50,811 nucleotides of DNA from Pseudomonadota bacterium (GTDB lineage: Bacteria; Pseudomonadota; Alphaproteobacteria; Caedimonadales; UBA1908), in NCBI GenBank assembly GCA_020161545.1, contig JAIUNT010000006.1, positions 1 through 50,811 on the forward strand. The letters are read 5' to 3'. Shown here in pieces: positions 41,943 to 50,811 of this stretch. Both the position numbers and the translations under genes were made by a program. The notes below the pieces were generated by a model. The model did no database searches. It was given only the letters and a program-made list of their open reading frames with translations, and was not told the DNA's origin. Position 1 is the stretch's first letter. Each line of letters starts with the position of its first letter.

Positions 41943-42478
41943 ATAAGAGCATCCTCCCCGCCTTACCGGACGGGGTGAGCGAGGACGATTTTGCAAAATC
42001 CGTCTTTGAAGGCGCACAAAACCGCGGCTTTTTGCTGGGACGCGTGGACGAGGTTGTGGCCTGGGCCAGGGCCGGGTCCCTCTGGCCCATGACCTTTGGC
42101 CTTGCGTGCTGTGCCGTTGAGATGATGCAGGCGGCCGCCAGCCGCTATGACTTGGACCGCTTGGGCGTTGTGTTTCGTCCAAGCCCCCGCCAGTCGGATC
42201 TCATGATTGTTGCGGGAACCCTCACCAACAAAATGGCCCCGGCTTTGCGCAAGGTCTATGACCAAATGGCCGAACCACGCTGGGTTTTGTCCATGGGATC
42301 GTGCGCCAATGGAGGCGGATACTACCACTATTCCTATTCCGTTGTGCGCGGGTGTGACCGCATTGTGCCCGTGGACGTGTACGTGCCAGGATGCCCCCCT
42401 TCGGCTGAAGCCCTGCTTTACGGCATCACCCAGCTACAACGCAAGATTCGCCAACCCAAACATTTTGTGATTGGATAG
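41912..42478 (+). CDS. nuoB: NADH-quinone oxidoreductase subunit B
   Basis: A 188-residue peripheral-arm subunit carrying cluster N2, the last Fe-S centre before quinone. Ligands are visible: C-C in L-A-C-C-A-V-E-M, Cys in G-S-C-A-N-G-G-G, and Cys in P-G-C-P-P-S-A-E. The start overlaps nuoA; the N-terminal 40 residues are variable in the family. Confidence 0.96.
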   Translation: MEERGSRLGIDKSILPALPDGVSEDDFAKSVFEGAQNRGFLLGRVDEVVAWARAGSLWPMTFGLACCAVEMMQAAASRYDLDRLGVVFRPSPRQSDLMIVAGTLTNKMAPALRKVYDQMAEPRWVLSMGSCANGGGYYHYSYSVVRGCDRIVPVDVYVPGCPPSAEALLYGITQLQRKIRQPKHFVIG

Positions 42479-43103
42479 GACCGTGCAGAAGCGAACACTC
42501 CACGACATTGAGACTATTCTTCGCTTGAACCTGCGCGCCTCTCTTATTCGTAGCGAGGTGCACTTAGGTGAGCTGACCTTGTTTGTGAAAACAAGCGATA
42601 TCATTGAGGCCCTCACGTTTTTGCGCGACCACCCGCCCTTAGGCTTTCGTCAACTCACGGACATCTGCGCAGCCGATTACCCCACCCGCGCCCAGCGCTT
42701 TGAGGTGGTATATCATCTCTTGAGCCACCGCCATAACAAGCGCATCCGTGTGAAAGTTGCGGTCGCACAGGACGAAAGTGTCCCCACAGCCTCCTCCCTT
42801 TTTAAGGCAGCCAATTGGTATGAACGTGAGGTTTGGGATATGTTTGGTATCCCCTTTGAGGGGCATCCGGATCTGCGGCGTATTCTGACGGATTATGTCT
42901 TTGAGGGGCATCCCCTGCGTAAGGATTTCCCTGTGACTGGCCACACCCAGGTGCGCTATGACGCCGTGGAAGGACGCGTCATTTATGAGCCCGTCGACCT
43001 GCCGCAAGCCTACCGCTCCTTTGATTTCCTCAGCCCTTGGGAAGGGATGACGCCAGCTGCCCCCGTCCTTCCCGGGGATGAAAAAGCGACCCAGGAGATG
43101 TAG
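42471..43103 (+). CDS. nuoC: NADH-quinone oxidoreductase subunit C
   Basis: A 30-kDa-type subunit of about 206-210 residues, separate from NuoD as in most alphaproteobacteria and mitochondria, not fused as in E. coli. Motifs: [12 protein letters not shown] and [20 protein letters not shown]. The start is uncertain: TTG 42471 overlaps the nuoB stop, and GTG 42483 is the alternative, with AGGA very close to it. Confidence 0.94.
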   Translation: MDRTVQKRTLHDIETILRLNLRASLIRSEVHLGELTLFVKTSDIIEALTFLRDHPPLGFRQLTDICAADYPTRAQRFEVVYHLLSHRHNKRIRVKVAVAQDESVPTASSLFKAANWYEREVWDMFGIPFEGHPDLRRILTDYVFEGHPLRKDFPVTGHTQVRYDAVEGRVIYEPVDLPQAYRSFDFLSPWEGMTPAAPVLPGDEKATQEM

Positions 43104-43105
43104 TC

Positions 43106-44284
43106 ATGGCAAAATCAGTCTCCCAAACCCATACTATTAACTTTGGCCCTCAGCACCCTGCCGCCCACGGCGTTCTGCGCCTTGTGCTGGAGATGGAAGG
43201 CGAGGTGATCGAGCGCGCCGATCCCCACATTGGCCTTTTGCACCGGGGTACAGAAAAGCTCATCGAGGATAAGACTTATCTTCAAGCCCTGCCTTATTTT
43301 GATCGCCTAGACTACGTGGCGCCCATGTGCCAAGAGCATGCCTTTGCTTTGGCGGTGGAAAAGCTCCTCGGACTCGCGGTGCCCGCGCGTGCCCAGTACA
43401 TCCGCGTTATGTTTGCGGAGCTTTCCCGCATCATGAACCACATCTTGAACCTGACGACCTACGCCCTTGACGTGGGCGCCATGACCCCTCTTTTGTGGGG
43501 GTTTGAGGACCGTGAAAAGATCATGGTCTTTTGCGAGCGGGCATGTGGTGCGCGCCTCCACGCAAACTATTTCCGTCCAGGGGGCGTGGCCCAGGACGTG
43601 CCCGATGGCCTGCTTGAGGACATCTTCGACTTTATCCAGTCCTATCCCAAGTCCATTGACGACATGGAGGGCCTTCTCACCGAGAACCGCATCTTTAAAC
43701 AGCGCACCGTTGATATTGGTGTTGTCACCAAAGATCAAGCCATTGAGTGGGGTTTTTCAGGCCCCATGCTGCGCGCCTCCAACATTGCCTGGGATCTACG
43801 CCGCGCCCACCCCTACGACGCCTATGACCGCATTGATTTTGATGTGCCCGTGGGTAAGCACGGCGACTGCTATGACCGCTATCTTGTGCGTGTGGAAGAG
43901 CTGCGCCAGAGTGTGCGCATCATTGAGCAGTGCCTCGCCCACATGCCTGAGGGACCTGTGATGACCGATAACTTGAAGGTCGCACCTCCCTCACGTGCGC
44001 AGATGAAGCATGATATGGAGGCGCTCATTCACCACTTCAAGTTGTACACAGAAGGGTACCATGTGAGCGCGGGGGAAACCTACACAGCCGTGGAGGCGCC
44101 CAAGGGCGAGTTTGGGGTTTATCTTGTGGCCGACGGCACCAACAAGCCGTACCGATGTAAAATCCGCGCACCAGGATTTGCGTTTATGCAGGGCATGGAC
44201 TTTATGGCACGCAAGCATATGTTGGCGGATATTCCGGCCATCATCGGCTCCATGGACATCGTATTTGGGGAGATTGACCGATGA
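43106..44284 (+). CDS. nuoD: NADH-quinone oxidoreductase subunit D
   Basis: A 392-residue 49-kDa-type subunit forming the quinone-binding site with NuoB. Family motifs: [29 protein letters not shown], and the C-terminal [14 protein letters not shown] precedes ATG 43106 at about seven bases. Its TGA overlaps nuoE (ATGA). Confidence 0.97.
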   Translation: MAKSVSQTHTINFGPQHPAAHGVLRLVLEMEGEVIERADPHIGLLHRGTEKLIEDKTYLQALPYFDRLDYVAPMCQEHAFALAVEKLLGLAVPARAQYIRVMFAELSRIMNHILNLTTYALDVGAMTPLLWGFEDREKIMVFCERACGARLHANYFRPGGVAQDVPDGLLEDIFDFIQSYPKSIDDMEGLLTENRIFKQRTVDIGVVTKDQAIEWGFSGPMLRASNIAWDLRRAHPYDAYDRIDFDVPVGKHGDCYDRYLVRVEELRQSVRIIEQCLAHMPEGPVMTDNLKVAPPSRAQMKHDMEALIHHFKLYTEGYHVSAGETYTAVEAPKGEFGVYLVADGTNKPYRCKIRAPGFAFMQGMDFMARKHMLADIPAIIGSMDIVFGEIDR

Positions 44285-44859
44285 AGCGGCGCATGCAGGA
44301 CGCGGGACAGCCCTTTGCCTTTACAAAAGAAAACGCTCAGGCCCTAGAGGCCGCGCGCGCAAAGTATCCCGATGGGCGCGACAAGAGTGCCGTCATGGAG
44401 GCCCTTCACCTGGTGCAGGGCCAAGAAGGCTGGGTGTCGCGCGAGGCCATTGAGGTTGTGGCGGGTCTTTTGCACATGACCCCTCTCCAGGTGTGGGAAG
44501 TGGCGAGCTTCTACACCATGTATAACCTCGCGCCCAAGGGAAAGCATCACCTTCAGGTATGCACCACGACCCCTTGTTGGCTGCGCGGCAGCGACGCAGT
44601 TCTTGCCACGTGTGAGGCAAAAGCCGCCCACTATGGCCCGGACGTTTTCCAGGTCTGTGAGGTGGAGTGCTTAGGAGGATGCGTGAACGCGCCCCTCGTG
44701 CAGATTAATAACGACGTCTATGAGGACCTGGACGCGGCCTCAACGGCCGCCCTTTTGGACGCTCTGGCCGCAGGTAAAGAGCCCCCCTTCAAGGACTCGG
44801 CGCTCCGGCGCCAGGGGTCTGCTCCCCATACCCCTTCTAAGGAGGGCAATCATGCTTAA
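44281..44859 (+). CDS. nuoE: NADH-quinone oxidoreductase subunit E
   Basis: A 192-residue 24-kDa-type subunit with a thioredoxin-like [2Fe-2S] domain: ligands in C-T-T-T-P-C and C-L-G-G-C. The helical N-terminal domain has the usual V-A-S-F-Y-T-M-Y. Overlaps nuoF by eight bases. Confidence 0.96.
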   Translation: MKRRMQDAGQPFAFTKENAQALEAARAKYPDGRDKSAVMEALHLVQGQEGWVSREAIEVVAGLLHMTPLQVWEVASFYTMYNLAPKGKHHLQVCTTTPCWLRGSDAVLATCEAKAAHYGPDVFQVCEVECLGGCVNAPLVQINNDVYEDLDAASTAALLDALAAGKEPPFKDSALRRQGSAPHTPSKEGNHA

Positions 44860-46114
44860 GGACGAGGACCGTATCTTTAAAAATCTCTACGGCAAAGAGT
44901 CTTGGGAGCTAGCAGGCGCTAGAAAGCGTGGTGATTGGGAAGGGACGGATACCCTCATTGCCAAAGGACGTGAGACCATCATTGAAGAAATGATCGCCTC
45001 AGGCCTTCGCGGGCGCGGGGGCGCTGGGTTTTCCACGGGACGCAAATGGTCCTTTATGCCAAAGCCTGGAAAGTTTCCCCATTATCTTGTGATTAATGCC
45101 GACGAAAGTGAGCCCGGCACCTGTAAAGACCGCGACATCTTGCGCTTTGAGCCCCATAAGCTCATTGAGGGCGCCCTGATCGCCGGCTTTGCCATCAATG
45201 CGCACACGGGATACATCTATATTCGCGGCGAGTTTTATAAAGAAGCCCAGCACCTTCAAGCGGCCATTGACGAAGCCTATAAGGCAAGACTTTTGGGCAA
45301 GAATGCGGCCAAGTCGGGATGGGACTTTGATCTTTATGTACACCGGGGCGCGGGCGCTTATATCTGCGGCGAGGAAACGGCGCAGCTCTCAAGCCTTGAG
45401 GGCGGAAAAGGCCTTCCCCGCTTAAAGCCACCTTTTCCCGCCATTTCAGGTCTTTACGGATGCCCTACCATCATCAATAACGTGGAAAGTATTGCCGTTG
45501 TACCCACCATTTTGCGCCGTGGCCCTGCGTGGTTTGCGGGCCTTGGCGTCAAAGACTCCGCCGGCACAAAAATCTTTTGCATCTCAGGTCACGTGAATAC
45601 ACCTTGTAATGTGGAAGAGGAACTCGGCATACCGCTGCGCACCCTCATTGATACACATGCAGGCGGCGTGCGGGGTGGATGGGATAATCTATTGGCCGTC
45701 ATTCCAGGCGGGTCGTCCGTGCCTTTGCTCCCCAAAGAAATCTGTGAAAGTGTGACCATGGACTTTGCAGCCCTGTCGGCTGTGAAAAGTGGTCTTGGCA
45801 CGGCGGCCGTCATCGTCATGGACAAATCCACGGACGTTGTGCGTGCCATTGCGCGCCTGTCGCGCTTTTACATGCACGAAAGCTGTGGCCAGTGCACGCC
45901 GTGCCGTGAAGGCACCGGCTGGATGTGGCGCCTTCTTACGCGCATCATAGAAGGTAAAGCAACCCTGGCCGACATCGATAAACTTGAAGACATTTCGTAT
46001 CAGATTGAAGGACGCACCATTTGTGCCCTTGGGGACGCGGCCGCCTGGCCCGTGCAAGGGCTTTTGCGACATTTCCGCCCGCTCTTGGTGGAGCGCATTC
46101 GCAAAGCGGCCTAA
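44852..46114 (+). CDS. nuoF: NADH-quinone oxidoreductase subunit F
   Basis: A 420-residue 51-kDa-type subunit binding NADH, FMN and cluster N3. ATG 44852 (M-L-K-D-E-D-R-I-F) has AAGGAGG six bases upstream; the longer open frame from 44720 is not needed. Motifs: [10 protein letters not shown] (NADH/FMN), [12 protein letters not shown] (FMN) and [12 protein letters not shown] with the Fe-S ligands. Confidence 0.97.
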   Translation: MLKDEDRIFKNLYGKESWELAGARKRGDWEGTDTLIAKGRETIIEEMIASGLRGRGGAGFSTGRKWSFMPKPGKFPHYLVINADESEPGTCKDRDILRFEPHKLIEGALIAGFAINAHTGYIYIRGEFYKEAQHLQAAIDEAYKARLLGKNAAKSGWDFDLYVHRGAGAYICGEETAQLSSLEGGKGLPRLKPPFPAISGLYGCPTIINNVESIAVVPTILRRGPAWFAGLGVKDSAGTKIFCISGHVNTPCNVEEELGIPLRTLIDTHAGGVRGGWDNLLAVIPGGSSVPLLPKEICESVTMDFAALSAVKSGLGTAAVIVMDKSTDVVRAIARLSRFYMHESCGQCTPCREGTGWMWRLLTRIIEGKATLADIDKLEDISYQIEGRTICALGDAAAWPVQGLLRHFRPLLVERIRKAA

Positions 46115-46135
46115 ACAGGAGAAAGAGAAAACGCC

Positions 46136-48202
46136 ATGCCAAAGATGATCTTTGACGGTCAAGAGATAGAGGTGCCCGCCGGCATGACGGTCTTGCAGGC
46201 CGCGCGCGTCGCTGGTATTGAAATCCCTGTTTTCTGTTACCATGAGCGCCTAGATATCGCAGGCAACTGCCGCATGTGCCTTGTGGAAATGCAGGGTGCT
46301 CCCAAACCCATCGCCAGCTGTGCCATGCCTGTGAGCGAAGGCATGGTCATTCGCACAACCACCCCCATGGTGAAAAAGGCGCGCGAAGGCGTGTTGGAAT
46401 TCTTGCTCATCAACCATCCCTTGGACTGCCCCATTTGCGACCAGGGCGGGGAGTGTGATCTACAAGACATCACCATGTCCTACGGATGTGGGTCGAGCCG
46501 CTATGAGGAAGACAAGCGCGCGGTGCCCCCCAAACACATGGGACCCCTTGTGAAGACCGAGATGACCCGGTGCATCCACTGCACAAGATGCGTACGCTTC
46601 CTGCAGGGCGTGGCTGGTGTGGGCGAACTTGCCACAACGGGACGCGGTGAGGACGCCCAGATTGAGAGCTTCCTGGATCGCCCCTTAACCAGCGAACTTT
46701 CCGGCAATATCATTGACTTGTGTCCCGTCGGCGCCCTCACGTCCCGTCCCTATGCCTTTCGTGGGCGCCCGTGGGAGCTGACAAAAACGCCTTCCATTGA
46801 CGTCCTGGACGCCCTTGGCAGCGCCATTCGCATCGACAGCGCCCACGGTGTTGTCGAGCGCATTATGCCGCGCCTCAACGAAGACGTGAATGAGGAGTGG
46901 CTTTCAGACCGCTCCCGCTTTTCCTGTGACGGCCTGCGCCTGCAGCGCCTTGATCGTCCTTACGTTCGGGGCGAAAACGGTCGCCTTGAGCCCGCCTCCT
47001 GGGAGGACGCCTTCGAGGCGATCAAAGGGAAACTCCATGGAACTCACGGCTCCAAAATCGGCGCCATTGCCGGGGATTTAGTTGACGTTGAGGCCATGAC
47101 GAGCCTGCTTGACCTCATGGACGCCTTAGGATCGCCCCATACGGATTGCCGGCAGGACAGCGCGCACCTGGAGCCCGCTTCACGCGCCAGCTATCTTTTT
47201 AACACACCCTTGAGCGCTTTTTCCCAAGCAACGCGCTGTCTGATTATCGACGCGGACCTGCGGGCAGAGGCGCCCCTTTTGGCCGCGCGTCTACGCACCC
47301 GCTTCAATCAAGGCGGCTTTGAAGTGGCCTATCTTGGCACACCCCTTGATAAGAAAAGAGCGCTCACCTTTCCCGTCACTGATTTAGGTGATGACCCTGG
47401 GACCCTTGACGCCCTTATTTCAGGCAAGCACCCCTGGGCAAAGGATCTGAAGGACCACCCCAATACCTTCATCATTGTGGGCACAAGCGCCCTAGAGCGA
47501 CGGGACGGCGCCGGCATTTTGGGACGCGTGCGCGCCTTTGTGGACGCCCATAACCTTGTACGAGACGACTGGCACGGCTTTAATGTCCTCCACCGAGCGG
47601 CCGCGCGTGTGGGTGGCCTTGATATTGGCTTTGTCCCCACAAACCACGGTTGGTCCACCTCTCTCATGCTCCAGGCTGCCAAACGGGGCGACCTCGATGT
47701 CATGTATTTATTGGGTGCTGACGACATTGACATGTCCATGCTGGGCAAAGCCTTCGTGATTTATCAAGGACACCACGGTGACCAAGGCGCCGCGCGCGCA
47801 GACGTTGTCTTGCCAAGCCTTGCCTACACCGAAAAAGACGGCACTTACGTTAATACCCTCGGCATGGTGCAACGCGCTTACCAAGGCCTGAAGGGACCGG
47901 GTTTTGCAAAGCCAGACTGGCGTATCATTGCGGATTTAGCAACAGCCCTTGGCCACCCTCTGGGATATGATACCCTTCAAGGTGTGCGAGGGCGCATGAC
48001 TGAGCGCAATCCACTTTTCGGGCCAAATGGAGAGGCGGTGGCGCGTCCATGGAGCACCTTTGGAGACGTACACGCCGCCCTTGATCCAGGCGCCTTTCAC
48101 AGCAGCCGTACGTCTCTCTACATGGGCAATGTGATTTCCCGCGCCTCGCCCACCATGGCGGCGTGCGAAGCCATCCAACGGGAGGACGCGCACCATGCTT
48201 GA
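46136..48202 (+). CDS. nuoG: NADH-quinone oxidoreductase subunit G
   Basis: A 688-residue 75-kDa-type subunit. The N-terminal ferredoxin domain holds the [2Fe-2S] ligands (C-Y-H-E-R, C-R-M-C); [12 protein letters not shown] and [10 protein letters not shown] carry further cluster ligands. The C-terminal half is the molybdopterin-oxidoreductase-like domain without a cofactor. Length matches alphaproteobacterial and mitochondrial forms. Confidence 0.96.
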   Translation: MPKMIFDGQEIEVPAGMTVLQAARVAGIEIPVFCYHERLDIAGNCRMCLVEMQGAPKPIASCAMPVSEGMVIRTTTPMVKKAREGVLEFLLINHPLDCPICDQGGECDLQDITMSYGCGSSRYEEDKRAVPPKHMGPLVKTEMTRCIHCTRCVRFLQGVAGVGELATTGRGEDAQIESFLDRPLTSELSGNIIDLCPVGALTSRPYAFRGRPWELTKTPSIDVLDALGSAIRIDSAHGVVERIMPRLNEDVNEEWLSDRSRFSCDGLRLQRLDRPYVRGENGRLEPASWEDAFEAIKGKLHGTHGSKIGAIAGDLVDVEAMTSLLDLMDALGSPHTDCRQDSAHLEPASRASYLFNTPLSAFSQATRCLIIDADLRAEAPLLAARLRTRFNQGGFEVAYLGTPLDKKRALTFPVTDLGDDPGTLDALISGKHPWAKDLKDHPNTFIIVGTSALERRDGAGILGRVRAFVDAHNLVRDDWHGFNVLHRAAARVGGLDIGFVPTNHGWSTSLMLQAAKRGDLDVMYLLGADDIDMSMLGKAFVIYQGHHGDQGAARADVVLPSLAYTEKDGTYVNTLGMVQRAYQGLKGPGFAKPDWRIIADLATALGHPLGYDTLQGVRGRMTERNPLFGPNGEAVARPWSTFGDVHAALDPGAFHSSRTSLYMGNVISRASPTMAACEAIQREDAHHA

Positions 48203-49202
48203 CGCCCTTTTGCCTTACCTGTGGCCAACCTTGAAAACAGCCGGCATCATTCTTTTGATCGTGGTACCCCTTATTTTGTGTGTCGCGTACCTCACTTACG
48301 CTGAGCGCAAGGTCATTGGCTATATGCAGCTGCGCAAAGGCCCCAACGTTGTGGGACCTTTTGGACTCTTGCAGCCCATTGCCGACGCCCTCAAGCTTTT
48401 GCATAAAGAAACCATCATTCCCACAAATGCCAGCCCCCTGCTCTTTTTAGTGGCGCCTCTTCTCACCTTTGCCCTCAGTATGATGGCCTGGGCTGTGATC
48501 CCCTTTGATGAAGGGATTGTACTGGCCAACATCAACGTGGGCGTTTTGTACCTGTTTGCCATCTCATCCCTGGGCGTCTATGGCATCATCATTGCGGGCT
48601 GGGCCAGTAACTCCAAGTACGCGTTTTTGGGCGCCCTGCGCTCGGCTGCCCAGATGGTGTCTTACGAGGTCTCCATCGGATTTGTCATGATTACGGTCCT
48701 TATGTGCGCAGGGTCCTTGAACCTGAGTCAAATCGTGGAAGCCCAGCGTACCGTGTGGTTCGCCGTGCCCTTATTCCCCATGTTTGTTGTGTTTTTTGTC
48801 TCGAGCTTAGCTGAGACAAACCGCGCACCCTTTGACCTACCTGAGGCTGAGGCTGAGCTTGTCTCGGGATATAACGTTGAATACTCCTCCATGCCCTTTG
48901 CCCTCTTCTTTTTGGGGGAATACGCTAACATGATCCTTATGAGCGCCATGACGAGTATCTTGTTTTTGGGCGGGTGGCTGCCTCCCTTGCCCTTCGCACC
49001 CTTTACCCTTATTCCGGGATTTGTGTGGTTTGCCCTTAAGATCGCCTTTATGCTGTTTCTCTTCTTGTGGGTGCGCGCGACCCTGCCTCGGTACCGCTAC
49101 GATCAGCTCATGCGTCTTGGATGGAAGGTCTTTTTGCCCTTTTCACTCCTGTGGGTTGTGGGCACAGCCGGCGTGCTCGTGGCCTTTGACCTTGCACCCT
49201 AG
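48195..49202 (+). CDS. nuoH: NADH-quinone oxidoreductase subunit H
   Basis: A 335-residue membrane subunit with about eight helices that joins the membrane arm to the quinone site. Motifs: [36 protein letters not shown]. Overlaps nuoG by eight bases. Confidence 0.97.
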   Translation: MLDALLPYLWPTLKTAGIILLIVVPLILCVAYLTYAERKVIGYMQLRKGPNVVGPFGLLQPIADALKLLHKETIIPTNASPLLFLVAPLLTFALSMMAWAVIPFDEGIVLANINVGVLYLFAISSLGVYGIIIAGWASNSKYAFLGALRSAAQMVSYEVSIGFVMITVLMCAGSLNLSQIVEAQRTVWFAVPLFPMFVVFFVSSLAETNRAPFDLPEAEAELVSGYNVEYSSMPFALFFLGEYANMILMSAMTSILFLGGWLPPLPFAPFTLIPGFVWFALKIAFMLFLFLWVRATLPRYRYDQLMRLGWKVFLPFSLLWVVGTAGVLVAFDLAP

Positions 49203-49225
49203 AAAATCAACGAAAGGACTACCCC

Positions 49226-49714
49226 ATGCGCCAGCTTCTTCTGCGCCTTTCAGCGTTCGGTCTTAAAGAGATTTTCTCTGGCATGGCCCTGACCCTGCGC
49301 GCTTTCTTTCGTCCCAAAGTAACCCTCAATTATCCTTATGAAAAAGGACCCGTCAGCCCACGCTTTCGCGGTCAACATGCCCTGCGCCGCTATGACACTG
49401 GGGAGGAGAGGTGTATTTCGTGCAAGTTGTGTGAAGCCGTGTGCCCAGCCCAAGCCATTACCATTGAAGGGGCCCCACGCGAGGATCAAAGCCGGCGTAC
49501 CGTACGTTATGACATTGATATGACAAAGTGTATTTACTGTGGCCTGTGCCAAGAGGCATGCCCCGTGGACGCCATTGTGGAGGGGCCCAACTTTGAGTTC
49601 AGCACATTCACCCGGGAAGAGCTCTTCTATGACAAAGAAAAGCTCTTGGATAACGGTGACAGGTGGGAGCCCATCTTGGCTCAAAACATTGAAAGTGACG
49701 CGCCTTACCGGTGA
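49226..49714 (+). CDS. nuoI: NADH-quinone oxidoreductase subunit I
   Basis: A 162-residue 23-kDa-type subunit with two [4Fe-4S] motifs: [12 protein letters not shown] and [12 protein letters not shown] (clusters N6a/N6b). GAAAGGA upstream of ATG 49226 is a fair ribosome binding site. A 62-base gap follows before nuoJ. Confidence 0.97.
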   Translation: MRQLLLRLSAFGLKEIFSGMALTLRAFFRPKVTLNYPYEKGPVSPRFRGQHALRRYDTGEERCISCKLCEAVCPAQAITIEGAPREDQSRRTVRYDIDMTKCIYCGLCQEACPVDAIVEGPNFEFSTFTREELFYDKEKLLDNGDRWEPILAQNIESDAPYR

Positions 49715-49776
49715 GGTCTGGCACAACAGAGAGGGGACTGGTATAGTATGGTTAGTTTTTTAGTAAAATTGCACCA

Positions 49777-50697
49777 ATGATTTACGGACTTGGATTTTAC
49801 TTCTTTTCCTTTTTGCTGCTCGTGTCCGCAGCAGGGGTCGTCTTTACCCGCAATCCAGTGCACGGCGTTTTGTCCCTGATCCTTGCCTTTTTCAACGCCG
49901 CCGCCCTGTTTGTTCTTCTGGGGGCTGAGTTCCTGGCCATGCTTCTGGTGGTGGTTTATGTGGGCGCGGTAGCTGTGCTTTTCCTGTTTGTGGTCATGAT
50001 GTTGGACGTGACGCCACCCGCGGCACAGAAAAGAACCAAACGTGTGAAAGAGTTTTTTCAGGGACTTTTTGCCCTTGGGTACTACATGGCCGTCTTTTTA
50101 CCCGTGGCTGTGGGGCTTTATTGGGGGGTGTCGTGGCTCTTTTTGGAGCTGACCCTCACGCCCGCTCTTCTGTCTGGAGGATTGCCTCTTCTGTTTGCAC
50201 CCTTTGCGGGGCACGCCCTGCCCATGACGCCAGCGCTGGTTGCCTCCTTCACCCTCCTGCTTGTGGCGTGCGGGGTTGCGGCTCCCTTGGCCAGGCGTGT
50301 GAGTGGCGTTTCTGGTCTTGAGGGCAGCTTAGAGCTGATCCAAGCACTGCCACTGACCTGGTTTGTGGGCTTTCTTTTGGCGGGCGAGTTCATCTTCTTT
50401 GGAAGTGTGTGGAAATCCTCACCCTTTGCCATGCAGAGCGTGAGCGCGCCCCTTCCTCCTGCCGACCTCTTGAGTAACACCCAGGCCCTGGCCTCCCTCA
50501 TTTACCGCTACTACGCCTACGTGTTCCAAGGATGCGGACTTGTGCTCCTGGTGGCCATGATTGGGGCCATTGTCCTGAGCCTGCGTGGCAAAACCACCAT
50601 GAAGCGTCAGGATATCGTCACCCAGGTCACACGGGACCCTAAGGACTGTGTGCGCCTTGTCACCATCCCCTTAGGTGAGGGCGTGAAAGATGTTTGA
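49777..50697 (+). CDS. nuoJ: NADH-quinone oxidoreductase subunit J, extended form
   Basis: A 306-residue membrane subunit; NuoJ is usually about 180-210 residues. The N-terminus (A-G-V-V-F-T-R-N-P-V-H-G-V-L, then V-V-V-Y-V-G-A-V-A-V-L-F-L-F-V-V-M-M-L) and the C-terminus (L-L-V-A-M-I-G-A-I-V-L-S-L-R) are canonical. The extra roughly 100 residues lie between, at about 100-215, and contain further hydrophobic helices. The reading frame is continuous, so this is an insertion or a divergent middle, not a frameshift. Confidence 0.9.
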   Translation: MIYGLGFYFFSFLLLVSAAGVVFTRNPVHGVLSLILAFFNAAALFVLLGAEFLAMLLVVVYVGAVAVLFLFVVMMLDVTPPAAQKRTKRVKEFFQGLFALGYYMAVFLPVAVGLYWGVSWLFLELTLTPALLSGGLPLLFAPFAGHALPMTPALVASFTLLLVACGVAAPLARRVSGVSGLEGSLELIQALPLTWFVGFLLAGEFIFFGSVWKSSPFAMQSVSAPLPPADLLSNTQALASLIYRYYAYVFQGCGLVLLVAMIGAIVLSLRGKTTMKRQDIVTQVTRDPKDCVRLVTIPLGEGVKDV

Positions 50698-50811
50698 GAT
50701 TCACCTTTCGCACTATCTTGTGGTGGCAGCGCTCCTGTTTTGCCTAGGAGCCGCAGGGCTCTTGCGGGCGCGGCGCAGCCTGATCGACACCCTGTGGCGC
50801 CAGGCCGTGCT
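50690..50811 (+). CDS. nuoK: NADH-quinone oxidoreductase subunit K, 5' part (cut by window end)
   Basis: ATG 50690 overlaps the end of nuoJ by eight bases. The first 40 residues fit NuoK: L-S-H-Y-L-V-V-A-A-L-L-F-C-L-G-A-A-G-L-L, then R-A-R-R-S-L-I-D-T-L-W-R-Q-A-V-L. In typical NuoK the position after the basic loop reads L-x-x-x-E-L/I-M with a conserved membrane Glu (E36 in E. coli); here Q or A stands there. The rest lies outside the window. Confidence 0.8.
   Translation, partial: MFEIHLSHYLVVAALLFCLGAAGLLRARRSLIDTLWRQAV

Overview
The window reads as chromosomal DNA of a host-associated alphaproteobacterium. Evidence: a colinear nuoABCDEFGHIJK operon with separate nuoC and nuoD, separate glyQ and glyS, a class I PHA synthase, SfsA, and Tad-type pseudopilin genes, next to a dense cluster of secreted proteins carrying eukaryote-type modules (F-box, leucine-rich repeats, patatin). 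That mix fits an intracellular lineage such as Holosporales or its neighbours. The order is inferred from gene content and was not tested by a search. Base composition looks slightly above 50% G+C throughout, so the effector region does not stand out by composition.

Region 1 (1-12343, + strand) is a tandem array of at least eight paralogous exported proteins, plus the tail of a probable ninth. The long ones have a Sec signal peptide, a basic bipartite NLS-like segment (three of four), an F-box (three of four), a conserved N-terminal region of about 160 residues, and a solenoid of about 46-residue repeats anchored by Trp (K-S-A-x-L-W-D-R-Y-F). The shorter ones keep only the signal peptide and a few repeats, and one is frameshifted. 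This is the best candidate in the window for an undescribed system: exported F-box proteins that could feed host proteins to a host SCF ubiquitin ligase, possibly in the nucleus.

Region 2 (12398-16489) holds the ABC-F ATPase uup, a tRNA-Lys(TTT), and three minus-strand TadE/TadG-like genes. Region 3 (16645-21852) holds two minus-strand exported F-box proteins with 25-residue leucine-rich-like repeats, then a plus-strand exported patatin phospholipase and a six-helix membrane protein. Regions 1 and 3 together look like an effector island interrupted by housekeeping genes.

Region 4 (21889-36142) is mostly housekeeping: an exported protein with a duplicated internal module, cinA-like, sfsA, map, glyQ-glyS-cdd, a methyltransferase, an HlyD / dual-ATPase / two-permease ABC exporter operon, and a three-domain Xaa-Pro aminopeptidase. 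A ten-codon copy of the cinA 3' end lies about 1 kb from cinA itself.

Region 5 (36102-41352, - strand) runs dsbA-like, trxA, phaC, a Cache-type histidine kinase and then pepP, closely spaced. Region 6 (41559 to the window end, + strand) is the complex I operon from nuoA to the start of nuoK. Its NuoJ is unusually long, and its NuoK start lacks the usual membrane Glu at the expected place. No stretch longer than 300 bases lacks a gene; the largest gaps (4379-4594, 9472-9713, 14198-14408, 19528-19749) are described where something can be said. In 9472-9713 nothing is recognisable beyond the ribosome binding site of the next gene.
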